This document shows positions 1 through 7,277 of a DNA stretch of 48,634 nucleotides, piece after piece. The notes under the pieces are model-generated. The model saw only the letters and a program-made list of their open reading frames with translations, had not been told where the DNA came from and made no database searches. Origin of the DNA: Phycisphaerae bacterium. Its GTDB lineage: Bacteria; Planctomycetota; Phycisphaerae; SM23-33. The stretch spans positions 1 to 48,634 of the forward strand of contig JAFGJE010000235.1 of assembly GCA_016929245.1 (NCBI GenBank), read 5' to 3'. The position numbers and the translations under genes were made by a program. Every line of letters begins with the position of its first letter. The stretch's first letter is position 1.

Positions 1-87
1 GATGTTGGCGAGGTTGTTGGCGATGACGTCCACGATCTGCTGCTGGGCCGTCATGCCCGTAGCCGCGGTTGAAAATGCCCGTAACAT
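1..87 (-). CDS. flgG: Flagellar distal rod protein FlgG, N-terminal fragment cut by the window edge
   Basis: Only the first 29 codons are present; the gene continues beyond position 1. The translation starts MLRAFSTAATGMTAQQ and then shows the VIANNLANI motif that marks the N-terminal helix of rod and hook axial proteins. The opening STAATGM pattern fits FlgG better than FlgF or FlgE. A GAGGAG Shine-Dalgarno sequence sits about 7 bases upstream of the ATG at 87. FlgG polymerises in the periplasm to form the distal rod. It follows flgF on the same strand after 57 bases, as in many flagellar operons. The identification rests on this short motif and on gene order. Confidence 0.85.
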   Translation of the reverse strand, partial: MLRAFSTAATGMTAQQQIVDVIANNLANI

Positions 88-105
88 AGTTCAATCTCCT
101 CATCC

Positions 106-128
106 AAAACGCCTCGGATCGGCGTTTT
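106..128. terminator. Stem-loop between flgF and flgG
   Basis: An 8-bp stem, AAAACGCC with GGCGTTTT, encloses a 7-base loop. On the plus strand it runs into TTTTTTATTTT, so the best terminator orientation opposes the flagellar genes. On the minus strand only four Ts follow, so there it would be a weak attenuator or an mRNA stabilising element. Its function is not established. Confidence 0.5.
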
Positions 129-144
129 TTATTTTGTTGTCGTG

Positions 145-891
145 TTATCCCTGCGCCACGCGCATCAGATTCTGCAATCGTTCGTCCTGGGAGGCGATGG
201 TCTTGACGCCGGCTTCGTACAGGCGCGACACCTGGATCAGCTTGACCAGTTCCTCGACGGCGTCGACGTTGGACGTTTCGAGGAATCCCTGCTGCAGCTT
301 CGCCTTTTCGGCGGGTTTGGTCTTGGCCTGCACCGATAAGCGATAGCAACCCGACCCGGCGGGTCTCAGCTGGGTCAGGTCTTCCACTTCCACGAGTTTG
401 ATTTTCCCGACGGCATTTCCCCCGGCGCTGATCGTTCCGTCCTGTCCGATCTGAATCTGCGATTCGCCGAGACCGGAAGGAAGGGTGATCTGTCCGTTTT
501 GCCCGGCGATCTGCCGTTCGGCGGCGTCCACGAGCTTCCCGTCGGCCGTCAGGTGCAACGAACCGTTGCGCGAGTACAGCGGTCCCTGGTCGGTTTCGAG
601 AACGAAAAACGCCCCCTCGCCGTGGATGGCGACGTCCAGGGGACGACCTGTCCCCTTCAGAACGCCCTGGGTGAAATCCATTTGAACCTTGTTCGCGACG
701 TGGTGCCCGATGTGCTGGCTGCCCGGAATCAGGTCGCCGTCGTCGGCGAGTTGATTCATCACGCGTCGGAACTGGCTGATCTGCCGTTTGAAGCCGACGG
801 TATCGGCGTTGGCGAGATTGTGCGTGATCGACTCGTATTGTCTTGTCAGCGCCCCCAGATCGGAGGCGGTGACGCTCATGGAATCCGACAT
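145..891 (-). CDS. flgF: Flagellar basal-body rod protein FlgF
   Basis: A 248-residue axial protein of the FlgF/FlgG class. Residues about 14-35 contain the ITHNLANADTVGFKR motif, the family's N-terminal signature, and the C-terminus ends with the matching helix (VDAVEELVKLIQVSRLYEAGVKTIASQDE). Both termini form the coiled-coil that packs the rod. The central part (PLDVAIHGEGAFFV) is the conserved beta domain. FlgF is a proximal rod subunit exported by the flagellar type III system. It sits between a PilZ gene and flgG. Upstream of the ATG only a weak GGGATAGAG ribosome site is visible. FlgF rather than FlgG is inferred from its divergent N-terminus and its place before flgG. Confidence 0.9.
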   Translation of the reverse strand: MSDSMSVTASDLGALTRQYESITHNLANADTVGFKRQISQFRRVMNQLADDGDLIPGSQHIGHHVANKVQMDFTQGVLKGTGRPLDVAIHGEGAFFVLETDQGPLYSRNGSLHLTADGKLVDAAERQIAGQNGQITLPSGLGESQIQIGQDGTISAGGNAVGKIKLVEVEDLTQLRPAGSGCYRLSVQAKTKPAEKAKLQQGFLETSNVDAVEELVKLIQVSRLYEAGVKTIASQDERLQNLMRVAQG

Positions 892-965
892 GGCTCTATC
901 CCATCTGTCAGAAGGTTTTTTACTGCACCTGAATTGTCAATGGTGTCCTTCGCCGCGAAGTTGCC

Positions 966-2162
966 CTACGCCGTGGCGAGGTTGGTTGCCGTCTGTAGCG
1001 TCTTTTTCGACTCGTTTTGTTTTTCCTTTCGCAGCTCGATGGCGGCCGCGTTGGTCACGTGCATCAATTCCGCCGCCTGGGAGGGTTTAAGCCCCACCAG
1101 CTCCACGCCGTAGACGTTCCGATTCGTCATCGGATCGGGCAGATTCTCCCGTCGCACTTTCCCGACGGATTGAATCACCCCGTTGGCGTCGAAATCGAGG
1201 CACAATACAATGCGCTCGCCCACGCGGAGTTTCAGGGCCGTATGGAGCAGAACGCCCGGCCCGCCGATCTCGACGACGTCCGAGGGAACGAACTCCATCG
1301 GTTGTGGATCCGTTTGGGTCGAGGTTTGAAACAAAAACCGGCTGACGCGGGCCGGGATTTTCACCGGTACGCGCGCGAACCGGCGGAAATTGACCATATC
1401 CATCTTGTCGGTATGCGCCAGGAGGAGGATTTTGCCTTCATTCTTCAGAACCGGCGACGTGAATCCCCAGACGCGCACCCCGTCGAAATAGCGAAGAATC
1501 CAGGTCGCCTCCGAAGGAGACTCCACGGGAAACGGCGGCTGCACCCGCAGACCTTCCCGGGAATTGGCCTGCACGACCATTTCGAGATCCGCGTCGACGC
1601 CCGCGTGCGTGACCATGATGTACGCCCCGACGGGAATCTCCCGCGTCGTGATGGTCTTTCCTCCCTGGTCTTCCTGTTCCGCTCCGAGCTTGTGCTGCAA
1701 GTCCTCGATGCTCTCTTCGAGGGCTTCGCGCTGCTGCCCGGAGAGTTCCAGGAACTCGTCCGATCCGAGATAATTCGCCTTCCCGACAGCCAGGCCGTGG
1801 GAAAGCGTGAATTCCATATCGGATTTCACGAACCCGGACATCCGCAGCAGGCGCGTCAGCAGGCTGACATCCTCGCTCGTCAGCGCCCCGGCGGACCGTT
1901 TTCGTTTGCGCGAACGGTGAGGGGAGGATGGACGGGAAATCATCTCGTCGGCGCCCTCGCCGTCGGAAGACATCCGTTTTCGATAATAGAGGACCAGGGA
2001 CACCGCCAGGACCACGCCCAGCAGGAGGAGTAACATCGCCAACATCCACGACCACCCCTGGCCGGCGGTCGGGGTCGTCCTTGCGCCCCTCCATCGCTCC
2101 ATCGCGCTGGTTTTCGCGAGGAAGGACGGAAGGGTCATCAGGATGTCGGTGATGCACGTCAT
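966..2162 (-). CDS. Membrane-anchored PilZ-domain protein (YcgR-like flagellar brake candidate)
   Basis: The 398-residue protein has one predicted membrane helix at about 37-60, followed by a basic Ser/Arg-rich cytoplasmic segment. Residues about 170-250 resemble the YcgR N-terminal beta domain, and about 256-365 resemble a PilZ c-di-GMP receptor. The RxxxR motif is present (R260-R264). The second PilZ motif, normally D/NxSxxG, appears as EIGGPG at 298-303, so binding affinity may be altered. A GAGGAAAT ribosome site precedes the ATG. The gene lies between flgE and flgF on the same strand. PilZ proteins of the YcgR type act on the motor to slow rotation or bias switching at high c-di-GMP. That role here is inference from domain and location, and the membrane anchor is unlike soluble YcgR. 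Confidence 0.8.
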   Translation of the reverse strand: MTCITDILMTLPSFLAKTSAMERWRGARTTPTAGQGWSWMLAMLLLLLGVVLAVSLVLYYRKRMSSDGEGADEMISRPSSPHRSRKRKRSAGALTSEDVSLLTRLLRMSGFVKSDMEFTLSHGLAVGKANYLGSDEFLELSGQQREALEESIEDLQHKLGAEQEDQGGKTITTREIPVGAYIMVTHAGVDADLEMVVQANSREGLRVQPPFPVESPSEATWILRYFDGVRVWGFTSPVLKNEGKILLLAHTDKMDMVNFRRFARVPVKIPARVSRFLFQTSTQTDPQPMEFVPSDVVEIGGPGVLLHTALKLRVGERIVLCLDFDANGVIQSVGKVRRENLPDPMTNRNVYGVELVGLKPSQAAELMHVTNAAAIELRKEKQNESKKTLQTATNLATA

Positions 2163-2188
2163 CGATCGGATTTCCTCATTTCCGTTGT

Positions 2189-4276
2189 TTACCGAATCAG
2201 GTTGGTCAGTTCCTGCAGCATTTCATTGGCGACCTTGATCGTGCGCGCCGAGGCCTGGTATCCGTTCTGGGCTTCGATGAGCTTGACGAACTCCTCGGCG
2301 ACCTCGACGTTGGATTTCTCGATCGCGCCGCCGTTGCAGACGCCCGCGCTGCCTTCGGTGGCCTTGTTCGGAACGGGGTCGCCGGAGTTCGCGGTCGGGG
2401 AGAAGTAGTTTCCACCGATGGCCTTCAGACCCGCGGAGTTCTGGAAGGTGGCGATCTTCAGCGCCGCCACGTCGCGACGCACGCCGTTGGTGAACACGCC
2501 CACGAGCGTTCCTTCGGAGCTGACGGACAGCGTCGACAACCAGCCGGCGGCGTATCCGTCCTGTCCGCTGGTCGCCGCCGTCGAGGATCCGCCGAACTGC
2601 GTCAGGCCGTCCATCTCGCCCAGCGTGCCCATGTCCAGGGTGATCGTCTTGAAGACGCCCACGTTGGAAGGATACGCCAGGGTGATGCTCATGGAGTCCG
2701 TACCCTGCATTTCGCCGAACGAACCGTCCACCTGGAACTTGATTCCCTGGCAGCGACGGTCGATCACCTGCGTGTCGCCGCCGATGGATTTGACGACGAA
2801 GTCCCAGACGTTGGCGGTATTGGTGCGAACGAACGCGCCGGCCAGCGTGTAGCTGTTGCCCTGTTCGTCGAACACTTCCACGTTGACGGGTTTCTCAAAC
2901 CCGCCCCCGGCGGTGATGATGTCGAACTGGCTGGGACAGGTGAACGTGCTTCCGCTGCCGTCCTCATCCGCGAAGGTCATCCCGGAGATATACGCCAGGC
3001 TGTACCCGGCGTCGTCGTCTTCCAGGCGCATCACGCCGTTGACGATCTTGGCGGTGGAGGTGGATTCGCCGTCCTCGTCGAACGCCCGGCTGATGTGTTC
3101 GAGGAACGTGTCCATGTCGTCGCCCGTCGCGGCGGCGTCCACACCGTCCCAGTAGTGGTAATCCTGCACGGCGCCGACAAGTTCGTCGTCGGCGGCGCCC
3201 AGACCCCACTTGATGGCGCCGGCGGCGTCGTCCAGGATGAAGGTATTGGCGGTGACGCCGGGGGCGGCTTCTTCGATGACCATCTGGTTTCCGGGAGTCG
3301 CCGCGTAATTGGCGGTGTACGTGGTACCGGCCAGGAGCGCCGCGGCGTCAAAGGCGGCTTTGAACTGGGCGGCCGTCCACGTGGTCGCCGCGGGGATCGT
3401 CACCGTGATGGTGTTGACGCCGAAGTTGAAGTCCAGATCCCGGGCGAGAGCGCCGTCGGTGTTCGTCAGGAACGCCGTGCCGGCGGCTAGTGACGTCACG
3501 CTGTTTCCGGTGTCAAACACCAACCGCTCCGGGCGTCCCGTCCCGTCGTTGTATCGATAATAGAAGTCCACCGCGTTGCCCGACTTGGTCGTGCCTTCGA
3601 TGTGGATCGTGTCGTCGTTGGTCAGGTTGCCCGCCTGGGATAGATCCGCCAGTTCCGACGGATACGACGCGATCGAACCGTCCGTCAACACGTACTTGAC
3701 GTCCGAGGTCAGCAGGTTCTTGGTCGGTTCGTCCTTGTTGGCGGACAAGTTACCGGCGAAGGAAATCGTACTCGTCTCCTGGGCCGGTAGCGCGATGTCG
3801 TAGGGAATGCGAATGTCGTTCGACGTGGGATCCTGGAATCCCTCCGCCGTGCCTTCCGATCCGACGCGTTGCACACGGTAACCCGTGGTCGGGTCCACGA
3901 GGTAGTAGTCCGCGTCGACGGCGAACTGTCCCACGCGCGTGTACCGGTCGCCCAGGCCGTCGTTGAGGACGAAGTAGCCCGCGCCCTCGATCGCCACGTC
4001 CAGCGGATTCCCGGTGAACACCAGCGAACCCTGGGACATGTCGCGGTCGATGGAACCCACTTTCACGCCGCTACCGGCTTGCATCGGGTTGGTACCGCCC
4101 AGGTTGGCCGTCGGCGCCGACGCGTCCTGCAACGTCTCGGAGAGCATTTCCGCGAAGGTGACGCGGCTGGATTTGTAGGCCGTCGTGTTGACGTTCGCGA
4201 GGTTGTTGCCCGCCACGTCGATCATCTTCTGGTGGGCTGTTAGTCCCGTTACACCGGAAAGTAGTGCGTTACTCAT
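2189..4276 (-). CDS. flgE: Flagellar hook protein FlgE
   Basis: The 695-residue protein begins MSNALLSGVTGLTAHQKM and continues with the GNNLANVNTTAYKSSR motif, the hook/rod N-terminal signature. It ends with the matching C-terminal helix (NVEVAEEFVKLIEAQNGYQ). The conserved NPLDVAIEGAGYFVL stretch lies near residue 90. It is longer than enterobacterial FlgE (about 400 residues); the extra length is a variable Thr/Ala/Asp-rich centre that would be surface exposed on the hook. The start is supported by AAAAGGAA upstream. FlgE forms the universal joint outside the cell and is capped by FlgD during assembly. It follows flgD by 46 bases. Confidence 0.95.
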   Translation of the reverse strand: MSNALLSGVTGLTAHQKMIDVAGNNLANVNTTAYKSSRVTFAEMLSETLQDASAPTANLGGTNPMQAGSGVKVGSIDRDMSQGSLVFTGNPLDVAIEGAGYFVLNDGLGDRYTRVGQFAVDADYYLVDPTTGYRVQRVGSEGTAEGFQDPTSNDIRIPYDIALPAQETSTISFAGNLSANKDEPTKNLLTSDVKYVLTDGSIASYPSELADLSQAGNLTNDDTIHIEGTTKSGNAVDFYYRYNDGTGRPERLVFDTGNSVTSLAAGTAFLTNTDGALARDLDFNFGVNTITVTIPAATTWTAAQFKAAFDAAALLAGTTYTANYAATPGNQMVIEEAAPGVTANTFILDDAAGAIKWGLGAADDELVGAVQDYHYWDGVDAAATGDDMDTFLEHISRAFDEDGESTSTAKIVNGVMRLEDDDAGYSLAYISGMTFADEDGSGSTFTCPSQFDIITAGGGFEKPVNVEVFDEQGNSYTLAGAFVRTNTANVWDFVVKSIGGDTQVIDRRCQGIKFQVDGSFGEMQGTDSMSITLAYPSNVGVFKTITLDMGTLGEMDGLTQFGGSSTAATSGQDGYAAGWLSTLSVSSEGTLVGVFTNGVRRDVAALKIATFQNSAGLKAIGGNYFSPTANSGDPVPNKATEGSAGVCNGGAIEKSNVEVAEEFVKLIEAQNGYQASARTIKVANEMLQELTNLIR

Positions 4277-4322
4277 GGTTTCGTTCCTTTTCTATCGAGT
4301 ACTGCTTTATGGTTTTTCGTTC

Positions 4323-4985
4323 CTATTCGTCTTGCGAATCACCGGAGTCCTCACCGTCGCCCTCGGAGGGAGGAGGATCATCGACGGCATCGCCGATGGC
4401 CTCTCCGTAATGGGCCATCAACAGCGTGTAATCCATGTGGTTGACCGCGCCGTCGCCGTTCAGGTCGCCCTGGGCCCAGGTCGCGCCGGTGGTCATTCCG
4501 AAGTTCTCCTGGAGAATTTCCTTGTCGAGATCGTCAACCACGTTGTCGAGATTCACGTCGCCTATCAACTGCGTCGGGGTTTCGCTTCCTCCGGACGACG
4601 CCTGCCCCGTATACGGTGACACGGACAAAACGTCCTCGAGTTTCACGTCGTACGGTCCTACCGTCAGCGTGACCGTACCGTTTTCGGACTTCACGCCCGA
4701 AACCAGTCCGCTGATGCGTTCGCCCAGCGTGGAGGGAATGAAATCGACCACGCGTCCGATGAGCTTCCCGCCTTCGGTCAGCTCGAAATTCTTCAGGAGC
4801 GTGGAAAATTTCGCGGACATTTCCTCGCTGTGCTGCAATTGCGAAAGTGTCGCCAACTGCATGGTCAGTTCTTCGTTCTTCATGGGATCCAGCGGATCCT
4901 GGTGTTGCAGCTGCGTGACCAGCAGGTCCATGAAGTTGGCTTGTAAACTCGCGGCACTGGTTGCGGAAACACTTTCAATGGCCAT
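4323..4985 (-). CDS. flgD: Hook-capping protein FlgD with a C-terminal dockerin-like module
   Basis: Residues 10-70 are the conserved FlgD N-terminus, including FMDLLVTQLQHQDPLDPM and the QLATLSQLQ helix. Residues about 74-125 resemble the Tudor-like part of the FlgD core. The usual FnIII-like insertion is not evident. Residues 141-195 instead contain two dockerin-type calcium loops: D143, N145, D147, D154 and D174, N176, D178, D185, each preceded by a Gly and followed by a helix. The tail is acidic (EDSGDSQDE). FlgD is secreted to the hook tip and guides FlgE polymerisation. Dockerins bind calcium and, in cellulosomes, cohesins; in this context the partner is unknown. The start has a clear AAGGAGAAT site. 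The flgD call is strong, and the dockerin call rests on visible loop residues. Confidence 0.92.
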   Translation of the reverse strand: MAIESVSATSAASLQANFMDLLVTQLQHQDPLDPMKNEELTMQLATLSQLQHSEEMSAKFSTLLKNFELTEGGKLIGRVVDFIPSTLGERISGLVSGVKSENGTVTLTVGPYDVKLEDVLSVSPYTGQASSGGSETPTQLIGDVNLDNVVDDLDKEILQENFGMTTGATWAQGDLNGDGAVNHMDYTLLMAHYGEAIGDAVDDPPPSEGDGEDSGDSQDE

Positions 4986-4999
4986 CGTTTACATTCTCC

Positions 5000-6829
5000 T
5001 TATAGCATCACGTTCAAGGCCGAGTCGGAAACGTATTGACCGTTGTCCGAGGACCACGCGTGAGGATCATCCTGTGTCAGATCGTGTCTCTCGACGTGGG
5101 CGTCCGGGCCGTAACCGTATCCTCGCCCGTCGCCGCCGTGCTGCTGGAACATCGAATAGGCGTTCTGCGCCTGGGCGAAGGACTGCTCGCCGCGCCCCTG
5201 GGAGGCGGTGTCGCCCATCTGCACGTCGAGGGTCTTGATCTGCACGCCGGCTTCGTTCAACCGCTGCAGAATCGCTGTTGCTTCGCGCTGCACGTCCGCG
5301 TGGGTCTGGGGCTGTTCCACGCGAATCACGCCCGCCAGTTCGCCGTGTTCCAGGCGGAACTGAATCCGGACCTTGCCTAGTTCCGGCGGATCGAGGCGAA
5401 CGACCATTTCCTCGCCCAGGTCGTCTCGACGCGTCTGGATATGGGCGGTGATCTGGTCGGTCAGATTCACGCCCGTCGGTGTCTGCGTCTGGGCCTGGTG
5501 GATCGTTCCGCCGGCCGGGGCGACAGCTTCGGGCTGGGTCTGCGTAATCCAGGGCTGGACCTGGGATTGGGTCTGTGTGTGAGAAGCCCGCACGTGGTTC
5601 ACGACGGTCTCATCGGTGGTAATTTTTCCCGTCGTTTCCCCTTTCGGTGAGTCCGGGGTAAACTTCGCTTCCGCGGAAGATCGCTTCAGCAGCGCTTCAA
5701 AATTCCGCGTCTGGTTTTCCGCCGACGGCTGATCCTGCCCGGAGGCGTCCGAGGAATCGTCCGAAAACGCCTTTCCGTCGGTTTGACGTTCCCGGGATTC
5801 CGTCGCGTGGAGGGAAGGCGTTTGCGTTTCAACCTTCGCGACGGGGTTCGCCGCCGGGGCGTCGGGAGAAGAAGGGACAACGGGCCGGCCCGGTTTTGTA
5901 ATTTCGGAGTCCTCAGATACGGGATTGATTTCAGATGCGGCTGTCTCCGCGACGGTGGATGAAGTCGTCACTTCGACCTGGGTCCGAGGAGCTTCCGTGG
6001 GGGAAACACTTGCCGTTATGGGCATCGGTTCGGGTCGGCCCGATGTAAGTTCGTTCAGGGGAATTCCCTGGTTGGTTTCGTTTGTCGTCACGACGGCGGA
6101 TTTCAATTCCGCCGGGGTATGTTCGGGGGCGGGCAGGCCTTCCTGCAGCCGTTCGGCTGGGGGAAGCACAACTGCCTGACGCGATTCCGTTTCCAGAGCG
6201 ACGTGCGTCGAGACGTGGTTCGGCGTTATCACCGGAGCAACGGGTTTGGATTCAACCGCCTGGGCGACGGTGGGAGTTTGCGGCTGGGGCGAAACGATCT
6301 CCACCGGGATCATCACCGGTGCGGCTTGGGATTGCGTCGGAACCGCCGACTCCATCGGAGGAATCGCTGGTAAAGGAACCGTCATCAACGGTTGCGCCGT
6401 CCGCGTCGTTTGGGTGGTGATCTGGGGAGTTTCAGCCACAACCTCCTCGACGATTGGGGCGATTTGTCCTTCCAGCGGCGTCTGTACGGGGATTTCTTCC
6501 GCCACGTCGTTCAAGATCTGCTGGAATTCCAACGGTAGATGGTTCTGAACTTCCGTTGTTCCCCTGGAGGTATCGTTTTTGCTTTGGATTTGCTTCGGGC
6601 GGACCTGGAGGGAGGCGTTCTGGGGTTGGCCTTGGGATTCTTGGGAAACAACCAACAACGGTACCGATTCTTTTGCCTCTTTGGATTCCGGAGCTTCAAA
6701 CGTGTTTTCATTTCCGGACTTACGAAGAGGCGCAACCTCATTCCCACCACGTGCTTCGGACCGAACCGGTGTGACCGACGCCTTGGCGGGTATGGTTTGC
6801 AGTATCGTGTTTGACAAATTCATTTTCAT
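5000..6829 (-). CDS. fliK: Flagellar hook-length control protein FliK
   Basis: The predicted protein is 609 residues. Most of it is a Pro/Gln/Thr/Glu-rich, low-complexity ruler region. Residues about 477-540 form the conserved C-terminal hook domain (VRLDPPELGKVRIQF... then IKTLDVQMGD). FliK measures hook length and switches export specificity from hook to filament. The ATG at 6868 would give 13 more residues, but it lies inside the -12 element of the sigma-54 promoter, upstream of the expected transcript start near 6857. The start was therefore placed at 6829 (or 6823, two codons later). No strong ribosome site is seen for either. The gene is first in the leftward hook operon, before flgD. 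Confidence 0.88.
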   Translation of the reverse strand: MKMNLSNTILQTIPAKASVTPVRSEARGGNEVAPLRKSGNENTFEAPESKEAKESVPLLVVSQESQGQPQNASLQVRPKQIQSKNDTSRGTTEVQNHLPLEFQQILNDVAEEIPVQTPLEGQIAPIVEEVVAETPQITTQTTRTAQPLMTVPLPAIPPMESAVPTQSQAAPVMIPVEIVSPQPQTPTVAQAVESKPVAPVITPNHVSTHVALETESRQAVVLPPAERLQEGLPAPEHTPAELKSAVVTTNETNQGIPLNELTSGRPEPMPITASVSPTEAPRTQVEVTTSSTVAETAASEINPVSEDSEITKPGRPVVPSSPDAPAANPVAKVETQTPSLHATESRERQTDGKAFSDDSSDASGQDQPSAENQTRNFEALLKRSSAEAKFTPDSPKGETTGKITTDETVVNHVRASHTQTQSQVQPWITQTQPEAVAPAGGTIHQAQTQTPTGVNLTDQITAHIQTRRDDLGEEMVVRLDPPELGKVRIQFRLEHGELAGVIRVEQPQTHADVQREATAILQRLNEAGVQIKTLDVQMGDTASQGRGEQSFAQAQNAYSMFQQHGGDGRGYGYGPDAHVERHDLTQDDPHAWSSDNGQYVSDSALNVML

Positions 6830-6867
6830 GGTCTTCGTATGCCAAGAAACTATAACGCAGAATAACA

Positions 6868-6883
6868 TGCAAAGCCTGTGCCA
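6868..6883 (-). promoter_or_regulatory. Sigma-54 promoter for the leftward fliK-flgD-flgE operon
   Basis: Read on the minus strand the sequence is TGGCACAGGCTTTGCA. It has GG (-24) and GC (-12) exactly 12 bases apart, with TTGC at the proximal box. This matches the consensus TGGCAC-N5-TTGCA at every conserved base. Transcription would start near 6857, just ahead of the chosen fliK start. Its activator is presumably the sigma-54 activator encoded at 10488. Confidence 0.85.
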
Positions 6884-6995
6884 TCGGAATAATCTTAAAT
6901 ATCGTATTTCTTTTAGTCATTTTATTATAACAATTTACAGATATTCCGCTCGGAATCCGTCCATAAATTGCCTGTTCAGATTCTATGCGTTTTGT

Positions 6996-7029
6996 GGAAA
7001 ACTCTTCCGTCCATGCGGAGAAATTTTCC
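6996..7029. promoter_or_regulatory. Imperfect palindrome between divergent sigma-54 promoters, candidate activator site
   Basis: GGAAAACTCTTCCG and CGGAGAAATTTTCC face each other across a 6-base spacer, matching at 11 of 14 positions. The centre lies about 155 bases from the leftward start and about 180 from the rightward start, a typical enhancer distance for NtrC-type activators. Assignment as the binding site of the operon-encoded activator is inference. Confidence 0.4.
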
Positions 7030-7169
7030 GGCTGGGGCGCAAAATCTTGAACACCCCCTGCGCAAAAAAAAAACGCCCCTATGAGGATGCTCAATCACAT
7101 CACACATGATTGTTTTCATTAACTATATTTATTTTCAACACTTACAAGATTTCAGATATTTCAGGTTTT

Positions 7170-7185
7170 TGGCATAAAGATTGCA
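7170..7185 (+). promoter_or_regulatory. Sigma-54 promoter for the rightward flagellar operon
   Basis: TGGCATAAAGATTGCA matches the -24/-12 consensus, with GG at 7171-7172 and GC at 7183-7184 exactly 12 bases apart. Transcription would start near 7196, leaving a leader of about 80 bases before the preferred GTG start at 7278. Confidence 0.85.
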
Positions 7186-7277
7186 ATTGACTGTTACGTG
7201 CGTTTGACGCCTGCGCGCCGAGTTTCTTTTCGGACGGCGTGAACAACCTATATAAAGGAAAGGCAACGGTAGCCGAC

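Larger units (their letters stand above)
6830..7277. other. Divergent flagellar control region
   Basis: These bases separate fliK from the rightward TPR/regulator operon. They hold the two sigma-54 promoters and the palindrome listed separately. A run of ten As at about 7066-7075 and AT-rich tracts near 6890-6960 and 7100-7165 could favour DNA bending needed for enhancer looping. No convincing gene is seen: the open frames here lack ribosome sites and recognisable domains. Confidence 0.7.

Noticed and set aside
7034-7078. GGGGCG/CGCCCC pairing as a terminator
   Set aside because: The stem is interrupted by unpaired sequence and the A-run lies inside rather than after it.
6738-7094. 118-residue minus-strand open frame in the flagellar control region
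   Set aside because: It overlaps the start of fliK, has no ribosome site or known domain, and runs across the sigma-54 promoter.
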